37,763 nucleotides of DNA, taken from positions 1 through 37,763 of the forward strand of contig PYSS01000205.1 in the NCBI GenBank assembly GCA_003049465.1, read 5' to 3'. This stretch comes from Magnaporthiopsis rhizophila (taxonomy: Eukaryota > Ascomycota > Sordariomycetes > Magnaporthales > Magnaporthaceae). The position numbers were made by a program, and so were the translations under genes. The notes under the pieces are model-generated. The model did no database searches. It saw nothing but the letters and a program-made list of their open reading frames with translations, and was not told the origin of the DNA. This document shows positions 1-10,331 of the stretch, one piece after another; position 1 is the first letter of the stretch, and each line of letters starts with the position of its first letter.

Positions 1-322
1 CAGTTACAGAGATCCAAACGCAGAGATTGTCGTCAGCGACTCTCCCGTCCGGCGCGCCGAAATTCGGCATGGTGGTACCGCACAGCGTTATCGCTGTTGC
101 CAAGGAAGATTACCGCGTTATATCACACCACCCGCCCGAACAGTCACCGTTGACTGTGTTGCCGTCATCGCGTGCCGACACATTGAACATGCATCGATCA
201 TGACGACATCTGGCCGCTAGAAATCACCAGGAACCCGCTAAAATGGTACCTACATCAGACACTGTCCAGCGCCAAAGGTGAGTAGCCAGACCCCAACAAC
301 ACGACTTCCATGCCAGTCCCCT
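1..322. other. Intergenic edge, downstream of the transcription factor gene
   Basis: No coding frame with convincing composition is visible. It holds the 3' flank of the minus-strand transcription factor gene and whatever lies beyond the window edge. No RNA gene or repeat was recognised. Confidence 0.5.
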
Positions 323-2877
323 TCAAGAGCGACCGTCGCTGCCGCGAAGCCAGCGCTGCAAAGCCAGCCCGCGCCGCAGCGTGTCGGTACATAGCCCCCA
401 GTCCTCTATCGCCATCTGCATAAAGCCGATCTGGACAATCGACTTGACAAAGCCCGAGTGCGGCTTCACGTGCGCCATCGAGACCACCTCCCTGGGATCA
501 TCCCATCGCGGCGCATCAGCGTCGTCGTCGTCATCATGTCGCGTGCCATCGTCTTCGTCTCCGCCGCCGCCGCCGCCGCCGCCGCCTCCGCCCTCGGTTG
601 ATGTCGTATCGTCTCCCGCGCCACGCGTGGTCTCAGGCGTTGTCTTGGGCGCAGAAGCCTGCTGCTGCTGCTGCTGCTGCTGCTGCCCCTTCTTTTCACG
701 AGCCGCCGCCCTCACCAGCCTGCTCCTGCTTCCGGGATGCTGGATCTCACGTATCGTCGGCATGATGGCCATGAGCATGAAGAGGAAGATGCCGATGATG
801 CCGCGCCAGCGCCCCAGCGGGATCCGCCACGTCGCCATCAGCAGCGCCAGCGCCTCTGACGGCAGGCATATCTCGCTGAACGGCCTTCGCTCCGCCAGGG
901 CGCGTGCGTACAGCATCGCCGCGAGCCGCACCCCTGTATACAGCGGGTCCGACTCCTGCTTGTTCTCGTCTGTCGCCGTTTTCTCATGTTCGCTTTGACC
1001 TCCGTCCGGCGCGAGTTCAGGCGCTGAAGACGCCGCCGCTGACGCCGTTGACCGCTGATTCCCTTGGGGGTGCGCCCGGTCCTCCGAGTCCGGGCCGGTG
1101 GTTGGGGACTGGTTGGGCCTCTCGCCGCCGCTGGCGCTCACGGGAGGAGAGCCAAACCCTTTGCCAGCCGAAGGCGTTGTGACCCTTGACGACGATGTGT
1201 ATGAAGGATAGTCTGGGAGTAGCGAGTGCGGCCTGGCGTCCGACGCCGCCTCGGGGCTTAAAGTCGAGCCCTTGCTGCGAGTGCCCGAGCTTTCGACCAC
1301 TGCATCCTCGTTCCCAGTTGTCTCATACTCGTCCGCATCTTCGGTCGATGCTATGGGTCCGCCCGGCGACTCGCTGTTGAGCCTACTGATACGGTCGTAG
1401 ATCCAGGCCGCCGTCGACCTCACCTTGCGCTCCTGCTCTGGCGTCGGGTCCGTGGGGAGCGCGAGCGCGAGGCTGATGAGAAACCGCAAATCATCAAGGA
1501 TGGAGGCCGTAGCCAGATGCAGGCCCAGCACGTCCTCGCACGACGCAAACGTCGGCGCGCCTCCACTCCCGCCCCTCCCCAACCGCGCCAGGGGTGACCC
1601 GTAGCGCACCTTGAAACGCTCCCGGGCAGGCTCAACATAGTCGAAGTCGAACCCGTCCGACTGTCCCTTGTCCATGGTCGGCCCGTCCTCCAGCCACCAG
1701 GCGATGGCGAAATCGTCCACGAGAGCCACCTTGGTCACCAGGGCGCCGACGCCGTGCGATGGAAACCCTCCGCGCAGGCGCACCATCTCACGGAGGCCTT
1801 TAAGGTGCGCGCGCACGACCTCGGGCTCGCCAAAGAACCACTCGATCGAGATGAACTGCACGACGCCTGCCATAGCCTCGTCGCTGATCCACATCTCGGA
1901 CTGGAGGTGTTCGTTGAGCGCCGAGATGGCTTCGCCCTTGGTCCGCATCGTCGAGCTCTGATCGACGAAGCCACGTTCGGCCAGGGAACGGGCAGAGATG
2001 TAGAGACTCGTGCGAGCCAGCAGCGGCGATTGGATGCACCAGGGAACGTAGGTCGTTATGAAGGGGTTGTCGGGGTCCGGCTCGCCATCGAAGGACCCTT
2101 TGAATCGATACAGCAGTTCCGGGACTAGCACCCCAACCGGTTGGTGGGTTACGAGTCAGCCTCCTTCCTAAGAGTTTGGTTGGTGCTGGGCCGGGTGTGC
2201 CCAAGCGATGGCTGCTTCGACCTGGAACTTACATGTGCATAGGAGCATTGCATTCTGCTTGGTCGGAGCTATTGGCAGATGGCCGATGCTCTGGACAGGT
2301 CCACTGAGCTGGCACTGGTAGACGATGCCGTCGAGCCCAAACGCCAGGCCGCGGGTGTTGGCATGATTTTTTGCCTTCTGGCCTCGTGTTGCCGCTCTGG
2401 AGGTCGGCCTTGCGCCACGTCCACCGCCGCCGCCGTTGCCCGGGTGTCCCGCATCCCAAAAGGCGGCGCCGGGGAGGCCCGGCTCGGGAAGACGCTGGAC
2501 CTGTCGCCTTGGGGTCACGGTGCTTGTCGGCGCGTCCGGCTCTCGTGTGATTTTGTGGTGCTGTCGCACGATTTGGGGTCCCAAGACGGCGACGAAGGCC
2601 GGAGCGTCGCCCCTACGGGGGCCATAATCGCAGATTGGCTCCGGGAAGCGACGCTGGCAGTTGCTGCAGGGCTGTCCTTGGTTGCACTGGAGGCACTGAT
2701 TATTAGAGATTGAGGGGCGCCACGAGTAGGTAGGTAGGTACCCCTACTCTCGTTAAAGCCAGCAAAGCACCGTGCACCTACTTTCTGTTTGCGTCTTCGG
2801 CACTCTCCGCAGGACGTGGTCGATCGCTCCGTCTTCTTGCGCGGCGGCAGGTCCGGCGCCTGTCCCTGGGTCTGCAT
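323..2877 (-). CDS. Zn(II)2Cys6 fungal transcription factor with Fungal_trans_2-like middle domain
   Basis: Predicted nuclear DNA-binding regulator. Exons on the minus strand: 2877-2782, 2686-2233 and 2124-323, giving 783 aa. Intron 1 (2687-2781) splits the zinc cluster: exon 1 ends CGECRRRKQK and exon 2 starts CNQGQPCSNC, restoring the spacing C-x2-C-x6-C-x5-C-x2-C-x8-C at residues 23-50. This fixes the acceptor at ..cctccag. Intron 2 (2125-2232) has a perfect GTAAGT donor and restores frame. The region from about residue 195 to 310 (SLYISARSLAERG, then an RGG after a Hl-like helix) resembles the Fungal_trans_2 domain of Pro1-type regulators. The C-terminal third is disordered, with runs of Q (about residues 664-672), G (11 residues) and D (5 residues), followed by a conserved-looking tail. 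Family and domain order are clear; the target genes cannot be read from sequence. No metabolic cluster adjoins it. Confidence 0.88.
660..690 (-). repeat. CAG/CTG trinucleotide tract encoding polyglutamine
   Basis: Plus strand shows repeated ctg units; in the minus-strand transcription factor frame it encodes nine glutamines. A GCC/GGC tract encoding 11 glycines follows at about 558-593. Such tracts are length-variable within species and create long spurious frames on both strands (polyA, polyC, polyP). Confidence 0.85.
2727..2740 (+). repeat. TAGG tetranucleotide microsatellite in intron 1
   Basis: Three and a half TAGG units lie inside the first intron of the Zn2Cys6 gene. A longer copy of the same motif is at 23565-23582. 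Confidence 0.9.
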
Positions 2878-3971
2878 GTTGATTCGGGGTTCTAGGTACG
2901 GTAAGGTGGCTATTAGTGCACGCCTTCGGAGGAGGTTGATGCTGGCTCGCGGTCTCTTTTTGGGGATGGATTGGACGCGCCCGTTTGAAGCTGCAACCCC
3001 GGGCCTGCAATTTCACGACTGAAAGTTGGAAGTCGGGCAGCTGTATCCAGCGCCCCTTTCTTGCTCGTTTATTTATTCTTTCATACATGGGCTGCGCAGG
3101 CTGCCTGCCCCTGCAGCTGTGGCAGTGAGAAGCGACCAACCCCGGGTCGGGAATGGGGAAACAAGCGAGTCCGAAGGGCGAAAATGCCACGCAGCACGAA
3201 GCCGTAAGCGGGCACTTCTGCATGTGGTTTCTTTCCCTTTTTCCCTGTGCCTCCCGGGCATTTTTGCAAGCCTGCGGCGGATGGGACTCTAGATCTTTGG
3301 ATCTTCATGCACAATGACAGCCACCGCGGCGGACGGTCCAATCAAGGGGACGCCGTCCCGACGCTAGCGGGACTTAACAAGCGCCTAGTGGCACTGCCGG
3401 TTCGGCTGCGCCGCCCGCCGTTCCAGCCCTAAAGATGCGTGGTAGCTCCAAGCGCGAGGCCCTGTTTGGCAAGCGCCGTCCTCGCCTTCGCCGTCCCGTG
3501 CTCGTCACGTGCACCCGGGTACCTGGGTCACCAGTCAACGATCGACTTCACGACATATCAACAATCTGAGGAGCCCATGGCCTTTCGTTATTACACGACT
3601 TCCTGCTTTGTCAAATCTCCGTCAAGCAGCGAAGAAAAGAAAAAAAAACCGCCGACACTATTGCCGACGTTTGTGGCGGCCTTCTAGATGTTGAGCATTC
3701 GTTGGCACAATGGAGGAGAACAAAAAGAGAAAATACAAAGCAACCACGCCGACACTGGACCCAGGAACAAAGACCAGACGTCCTTTCTTTGTTATTACCA
3801 CATAATCTGGCTAGAGGCCATCAAGTATAAGATGAAAGATGAGCCCCAACCACGCCTGGATCTGGTCGCTACGAAGAGCACACATATCCTCACACAAGGG
3901 CATCCTTGCATCTTCACTACAGCTCGAGATCACACCCCTCACACTCACGCCTACCAGACACCCTTGCCGAA
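2878..3971. other. Intergenic region, divergent upstream flanks
   Basis: Upstream flank of the transcription factor (minus) and of the small frame at 3972. It contains a CACGTG E-box at 3506-3511. From about 3580 it becomes richer in A and T, with a TATAA at 3826-3830. No frame here has coding-like codon use. Confidence 0.5.
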
Positions 3972-4250
3972 ATGAAGAACTCTCTCAAGGACTGCATTTG
4001 CGAGGCCTGCTCCTGGGATAGCAACTGTCGCTGGCTTGAGGAAAGGTCCAAGTCGTGGGGCGGCTCGGTGGTCGAGCCTCCCACCGAGGACCTGAAGTGT
4101 GCCCGGACCGGCAAGGTAATTGTGCGCGGTGTCAAGAAGACGCCACCCAAGGCCCAGACCAAATCCGTGGGCACTACAGGTAAGACAACCATGAGCAAGG
4201 CGACCAAGGGCTCTTCGGATCTCAACAACAGGTCGGAGATGAGGAAGTAG
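3972..4250 (+). CDS. Small Cys- and Lys-rich hypothetical protein (92 aa)
   Basis: I do not recognise this protein. The frame starts at ATG 3972, chosen because the preceding 60 nt are a C/T/A-rich leader typical of fungal 5' UTRs, with a TATAA about 145 nt upstream. It ends at TAG 4250. Codon use favours C or G in third position (AAG, CTC, GAG, GCC, TGC), unlike the neighbouring spurious frames. The N-terminus has C-x-C-x2-C-x5-C (residues 8-19); the C-terminal half is basic and Ser/Thr/Lys-rich. No signal peptide or membrane helix. A GTAAGA donor-like site at 4182 could truncate or extend the model by splicing. Possible alternatives are a lineage-specific gene, a retrocopy (a long A tract lies 218 nt downstream), or chance. 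Confidence 0.42.
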   Translation: MKNSLKDCICEACSWDSNCRWLEERSKSWGGSVVEPPTEDLKCARTGKVIVRGVKKTPPKAQTKSVGTTGKTTMSKATKGSSDLNNRSEMRK

Positions 4251-4465
4251 GTAGACACGCCTCTTCCAAGCGGCCCCCATCTGGGATTCACCACCCATTG
4301 GGCATGTCTGCGCATAGCTTCTAGGCTCTAAGATGCTAATCAGTCCGTTCGTGGTAAGTTGACGGAGGAATTGGAAAAAAGCAAGTCCGGCGAGTTCATA
4401 TCATACCACAAAAATTACGAGATTTTCCTTGACTAACTCCCACAAATGCTTGCCGGTGACTAAAC

Positions 4466-4468
<3 letters not shown>

Positions 4469-4513
<45 letters not shown>

Positions 4514-4544
4514 ATNAAAAAAAAAAAAAAAAAAAAAAAAAAAA
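4469..4544 (+). repeat. Interrupted poly(A) tract with an ambiguous base
   Basis: A run of 43 A, then ttat and an undetermined base at 4516, then 28 A. The n suggests an assembly join or sequencing failure inside a homopolymer, so true length is uncertain. It could also be the tail of a retroposed copy. Confidence 0.9.
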
Positions 4545-4989
4545 CATTTGATGTAAAACAAGCCCGGGCTACCAAACCCTGGGGCCCTCTTTTAACCTTG
4601 TTAAAGCTGGTTCGTTATCCTAGACCCTAGATTCGGCGGCAGCAGTCGGCGGCAGTCGCACGTGAGCAGACTCGGGAGGTGGGAGTGGCTTGCGGTTCTT
4701 TTGGTCCTGGCGCATACGCATCCCACCACCCACTGCCCACGGAAGCCGCCAGGGCTCACACACATCGTCTATAAGCTTGTGCACCTCACAAGGATAATAA
4801 ATTAATTCCGCAACAAAAGGGGGCCACAAAAACATCGAGGTTTATAATACGCGAAGAGGTCTATGCCCCTCGCTTGCTGCTTGATCCACGCGTGTGGGTG
4901 GAAAGGAGTCGGTCGACCGGAGTGTTAATCAAGGCCCATCAGAAAACCGGGCAGCCCGCTGCGCGGTGACCCTGACGTGATTTATAGGG

Positions 4990-5125
4990 CATACAAAAAC
5001 GAGACGGTGGTATGGTGGTCATTACTACAATATTGTCCTTGCCGCGGCAGCTCGACCGGAAGTAGCATCGGCACCGGCAGTCGTTACAGGTCACAGGGAT
5101 ATAAAGGCTATTTCGTTTTTGTATG
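4990..5125. repeat. 13-bp inverted repeat with 110-nt spacer
   Basis: catacaaaaacga at 4990-5002 is the exact reverse complement of 5113-5125. A 10-bp direct repeat (gtatggtggt) sits at 5010-5019 and 5121-5130, overlapping the right arm. No target-site duplication was found, so it is not called a transposon. Confidence 0.6.
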
Positions 5126-7647
5126 GTGGTGGGTACCAGTAGGTTCAGGTAGCTGTACCTCGGTCTGGTTTCATGAAATAACCTTTACAATCCCTATAGC
5201 TGGTAGGTTGGGGGAACATGGGAGGCGGTCCGGCGGTCCGTCCGTCATCGTGTGTAGAGGGCTGCGGCCGCGGCCCGCGGGTCGCGTGATCACCTGACTG
5301 ATGCTCATTCTAGAACGCGGCCAAGTATGGATTGGGAGAAAGATGCATAAAAGCAAAAAGAATGGGGAAAACGAAGGGGAGAGAAGTCGGTTCCATATGG
5401 GATTCCCGCGTCCAGGTCGAACTTTATTTCCAAGTGCTGGGATGGTCAGAGAGTGCGTGCTGCACCGACGTCGCATGAGAGACAGATGAAAAAGGAAAGA
5501 AGTTCCCAAAATGGAGTCGGATTCTGATCGATCGTGCCAAAAGCGGAGAGAATAGGTAAACGATAGGGACGGGCGACTTGACATTGATAGAATACACTTT
5601 TTGTATGAGACCAATCGGGTCCAACATGGAGCGTATGGGAGGTCGGGCAGCCCAGGTGTGTGTTGGTGTGGGTGTTTGTCTGCGCCCTACCTCGTGTGGA
5701 AAGGGTTGTCGCCATGAGGGACCACTGCCGAGGGATGAGAACTTGGCAAACAAACAATCGACCGGCCCGCACGGGAGATTGAAGGCTTTTGCGGTCGGAT
5801 CCGGAAAGGCGGGGGCCTAGGTTTGTGCGATTCGATAATGCTGGTAGCGATATGGTCGTGATCGTTTTGTTTGGAGGTTGTCGCGTTCCATCCATGCCGA
5901 GGAGCCGTAGGAGAAAACAGCCGGTATCGTGACTCGGGAAGGAACGACATGAGTGCGGGCCAGCCCAAGCAGCACCCGAAATATCTGGACCAGCGGATTC
6001 CATAAAAAGATGCCAGGTCGACCGAGCATCGCCAGAGACGACCTCGGCACGGAGGAAATTAAACAAGCTACGCGGCGCACGGTCGCCGGATCATCACCAT
6101 GGCAGTCTGCGGAAGCTTGAGGCTTTTACATGGGCTCGGCCGGTAGGTACTTCTCCGCGCTGATTGGGCTGGGTTGTACCTCTGCCCGTCGCCTGCCCGC
6201 TCATGCCTTCTGCGATAGATGGCTCACCCATCTCGGTACGCGGCCTAATGGGCCCAGGGCATGATTCGGTCAGGTCTGCAGCTGCGGCGGGGCGAAGACT
6301 TGCGAACCTGGTGGTGAATGCTTGCGAAAATCAGGTACAACGGTGGGCGGCGGAGGAGCATGGCTGGCAGGCACGGCAGCAACAGGACTAGGCCCCTTGT
6401 CCCTGTGCTGGAGAACGGATTGGCCATTCCTTTGCAGAAGCCGGCCTGCCAGACCCTGTTTCCCGCCCCCGCCTCCATGATTGCGTTAAAGAACGGCTCC
6501 TGCCTCGGTTAAGGCCTGTTGGCTTCTGGTTGCCACCAACACGTGGACTGTGCCCGTCAGGCACCAGGTAGGCATCGGTGTGTCCACTTTCTCATGATGA
6601 GCCTCAAACTCGATGTGTGTTGAGGGCGGCCGTTCCGGTTTCGCATCGTGAGGAGTGTTAATCAATTGTCGACGGAGGCGAAAAAGAAAACAAAGAAGCG
6701 ATAGAAGGAGCCCGTCCGCCCACAACCAAGCAAGGAAACGGCAGGCCGAGCCGTCTCGGGAGACGCGAGCGCCAACTTGGCACTTGATTCTGGGGCTCGC
6801 GTAAAGGAAGAAAGGGGGAAACATCGCTCGGCTGCAAGAATTGTGGACTGACGCGTCAACTTCAATTGCTTGCTAGACGGCTCGAGGTCATCACCACCCA
6901 CCCACACCGCGTTAAGAACGGACGCTAATTTGGGTGACGCCGCAGCTGGCGGCGCTAGAGCCGGCGCTGACCAACCGCTAGAGCTGACGCCCCAAGTGCG
7001 GGAAGGTGTGACCGCTGCGCTCAGGCCTCTGGTGAAAACCCCCTCACCAAACTGGCCTTACAACGACATTCAAGCTGGAGCACGCGAGTAATGACCCATG
7101 GCGCCGTGTGGACATGATGCCTGTTTCCCGTGGCAGCTTGATCCACCACATGCTATCGTGCTATGCACATAGGCAGGCCTGCCATGCAGGTTCGGACAGC
7201 CCAGAGAGGGTCAAAGCACGACACCGTCGCCCCAGGGTCTCTCCAGGGGTCTTAATGTGTCCTTGACATGCGCCCAGGTGTGGAGGGCGAGAGATGCCAT
7301 TGACGACGAGCCTGTCCACCCCCTGAGGATACAAAGAAGCTGGTGGCTGCCAGGGAGGGCGAGGCAAGGCCTTGGCTGTTCCATTTTCGTCTTTATGTTT
7401 TTCCTTCTTTTTTTCTTCTTGTCCCTGTCATCCCTTCCCAACCGTTACACCATCCACAAAGGCATGTGCATGCGCGGCTCTTGAAGGGCCCGGTGGCTTC
7501 CTGGTGACCGGTTGTGCTGTGAACCCTTCCGACCCCGTCCGTTCCTTTCTTGGCCAGCCCGCACACCCATCACCTACCTAACCTACCCGGCTCCTTCCCT
7601 CCACTTCCGACCGACCGTTATCCAGAGCCGCAAAACAGAGACCGAAG

Positions 7648-9449
7648 ATGAGCAACACTGGCCCGCCGCCCTCGGGGCCTCCCCCAGGAGCTCCTCCCAT
7701 GGGGCCTCCTCTCAAGTTCCAGCCCGGCGAGCGCGAGAACTACAACAGGGGTTCCGAGATCATTGGCGTCAGCTGCACCCTCGGCGCCCTGGCCTTTGCC
7801 GTTGTGTGTCTCAGGATCTGGGTCAGGATACGGTTTATCCGCCAGTTGGCCGTTGAGGATTATCTCATGGCCATTTCTGCCGTTCGTCCCATCCCTTCCA
7901 ATATATGTCTCCGACTTTGGTTCGCACCGTCTTTGGCTAACACGTCACAGGTAATGCTGCTTGTCTTGGCCTTGATAACCATCCCTACAGTGAACCGAGG
8001 CGCGGGTCGTCATATCGAATACATCCCGCCCGAGGAACTGGCCGCAGCCCTCCATCTCAACTTCGCCACCCAGCCATCGTCGCTGATTGCGCTTGGAATG
8101 GCCAAGCTGAGCGTCGGCACCTTCCTCCTCAGAGTCTCCCCGTCCAGGTTCTACACCTGGTTCATCTGGGCTCTTCTGGGAGTCACGGTGATATCTACTT
8201 GCGCCGGAACCTGTAAGCAGAGCTCTGGCGTAAATCGGGACCTGCCGTATCAAGACTCGACAGGAAAAAAGAAACTGATTATATCCTCTTCCCATTCTCT
8301 AGTGCAGCTTATGCTTCAGTGCCGGCCAATGGAGTTTATCTGGAACAAGGCCCTGCCCGGCGGCGGCCAGTGCATCCCCGGCGATATAATCGTGGCTGCT
8401 GCATACGCTGGCTTCGCCATTGGCATCGGCACCGACTTCATCTTTGCAGTGCTGCCGATCCCGATGCTCTGGAACGTCCAGCTGAACTGGAGGGTCAAGC
8501 TGGCCATCATGGGCATCCTGTCGCTCGGTCTATTGTACGTGGCGGCGCATCCTCTCCCCGTTGCCAGACTAGCCTCGGCTGCTAACATGTGCCTGCCATC
8601 GATCCAGCACCACCGCCGCAGCCATCGTCAAGTCTATGTTCATCACGAGCCTTGGAAAAGAGGGTGACTTCATGTGGGACAGCGTAGACATCACGATCTG
8701 GTATGTCATGACGCACCAATATGCAGGCCAAAGAGGCAACTGCTGATCCTCGCTCGCTCTGGCCCAACAGGTACAACGCCGAAATCTCCGTGGCCATCAT
8801 CGCGGGGTCCATCCCCAGCCTCAAGCCCCTGTTCAAGAAGATCCTGGAGAGCACGTCTGCCAGGAGATATGCCTACGGCAGCAAGTACGGCGTCAGCTCC
8901 AGGTCAAAGGGCGGCAACGGCGGTACCATGGGAGCCAGCAGGGCCAGCAAGCTCAGCAGGACGACCCAGTCGGCCACGCGGAACAGCAACATGCCGCCGC
9001 CCCGGGCCAGCAAGCACATGAGCATGTTTGCCCATTACGGCGCCGCCGACATCGACGTCGACGACGTCAACAGCGACAAGCTCGGCAGCGTGTTCGAGAT
9101 GTCCCCCAGCCCGGGGACCAGGCAGACGCCCAAGTTCGAGTCGCACGTCATCGCCTGCCCGGCACCCGCCGCCGCCCCCGGCGTCCTCCGCCGCAACCTC
9201 AACCCCAACCCCAGCAGCCCTACGTCGACGGCACCGGCCCTGGACGGGGACGCGTGCAGCTCGACGGGGATAGGGATGGCGCTGGGCGGCGAGGGGGTCC
9301 ACAGCGCCAGGTCCTCGAGCGAGAGCAGCGGCATCATCATTCAGAGGCCAGACGACTACCTGACGCCGCCGGGGAGGATCACGAGGACGTTGGAGGTATC
9401 AGTCGCCGTCGAGGACGTTTACCAGAAGAGCGTCAAGGATATGGTATGA
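7648..9449 (+). CDS. Fungal rhodopsin-domain seven-helix membrane protein (PTH11/SAT4-like)
   Basis: Predicted integral plasma-membrane protein of the large fungal family with an extracellular CFEM-less N-terminus, often compared with PTH11-type receptors; ligand unknown. Exons: 7648-7881, 7951-8212, 8303-8534, 8608-8700, 8771-9449, giving 499 aa. A Pro-rich N-tail (residues 1-25) is followed by seven hydrophobic segments: about 37-58, VEDYLMAISA onward, a helix ending FLLRVSP, FYTWFIWALLG, DIIVAAAYAGFAIG, RVKLAIMGILSLG, and AEISVAIIAGSIP. Family marks are LRIWVRI, VEDYLM, the QCRP and GQCI cysteines, and the last-helix SIPSLKPLF. The C-terminal 190 residues are Ser/Pro/Ala-rich and cytosolic. 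Intron 1 (7882-7950) has a CTAAC branch site 10 nt before its acceptor. Introns 1 and 2 are multiples of three without stops. Family call is strong; receptor function is inference. Confidence 0.88.
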
Positions 9450-10331
9450 CCGCGGGGGTGTTTGGACTGACGATTGTCTTTGGATCCTTGTACAAATATC
9501 TAGCAATATATTTTATTTAATCAACATGATGTACATTTTATACAAGTAATGTTACCAATTTTGTCAAAATGCCCGCCAGTACGTATGCAAGTGTGTAGTC
9601 AGGCTGCCATATTGGCGGCCTAGACAAGCCGACACCACCCTCTCCTTTCAGCAAGGCACCTCTGGTGACTTCTCCTGACCGCGCTGCTCACTCCTTTGTT
9701 TCTCAGTCGAGCTCAAATGGTGGCGTCCGGGGCATTTGTCCCGCCCAGCCAGCGCACGTACATTGGACGATGTTGGCGCGGCGCGACGTCAAACAGGGGC
9801 CACGCCTTGGATCAGCACGCCAAGGCGCGCCGTCCTGCACTCTGGAATTGCTATATCCCTTTAAAGTGCCGCGAGGTGCCCGACCCGCCGATCCCTCCAC
9901 CGGCTATTCTCGTCAGGGATAAATTCTGGAGACATCTATTCCTATTCCGTCGCCGGGCACCTTCCCGCACTCAAGGCGATAGCCCAGGGAGCCTGGTCAA
10001 GCTGGTGGCCTTAGTCCCTGGAACTCAAGATCTATTGGTTGACTTACGGAGTTGTGGGCCCAAACTAGGCATCCTTCGGCCCTACTGTACATACCTCCCC
10101 GGACGAAGCTGGACAATCCTTTGGGCAGGGCTGAGTGGCTCGCGTGCTCGCTCCAGCCAGAGTTTAGGCCTTTGCTGGATGGATGCGCTATTGGAAGTGG
10201 AACTTTCGATGGCGGCTTGGCAGTGTGCTCGGATCAGTTGATTTTCTCCAGGTATCTCTTCGAATAGCTTAGTGCTTATGGCACACAAAGTGATAGTCTT
10301 CCATGTTAGACGGCCTGGAACACATGCTAAC
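9450..10331. other. Convergent intergenic region
   Basis: Lies between the 3' ends of the rhodopsin-domain gene and the Cue3/ASCC2 gene. An A/T-rich stretch at 9488-9550, right after the first stop codon, probably holds 3' processing signals. The longest frame (9696-10241) is rich in Arg, Trp and Cys and shows no domain, so no gene is called. Confidence 0.5.

Larger units (their letters stand above)
4251..7647. other. Long gene-poor intergenic region
   Basis: About 3.4 kb without a supported gene apart from the A tract at 4469-4544. Many overlapping frames exist on both strands, but they are rich in Cys, Trp, Arg and His, lack splice logic, and none shows a domain. A 13-bp inverted repeat at 4990-5002 and 5113-5125 is noted separately. 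The last 100 nt before 7648 are C/T-rich and look like the leader of the next gene. Confidence 0.5.

Noticed and set aside
381..998. 205-codon plus-strand frame with polyserine, polyproline and polycysteine
   Set aside because: It is the reverse reading of the Q and G tracts of the Zn2Cys6 gene.
5446..6066. 206-codon minus-strand frame in the gene-poor region
   Set aside because: Ser/His/Pro/Thr-rich random-like sequence; G/C third-position bias is absent.
2878..7647. Transposon remnant filling the gene-poor region
   Set aside because: No transposase, reverse transcriptase or integrase fragments, and no long terminal repeats, could be read in any frame.
9696..10241. 181-codon plus-strand open frame between convergent genes
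   Set aside because: No ATG start at the frame opening, shadow-like composition, no domain, no splice logic.
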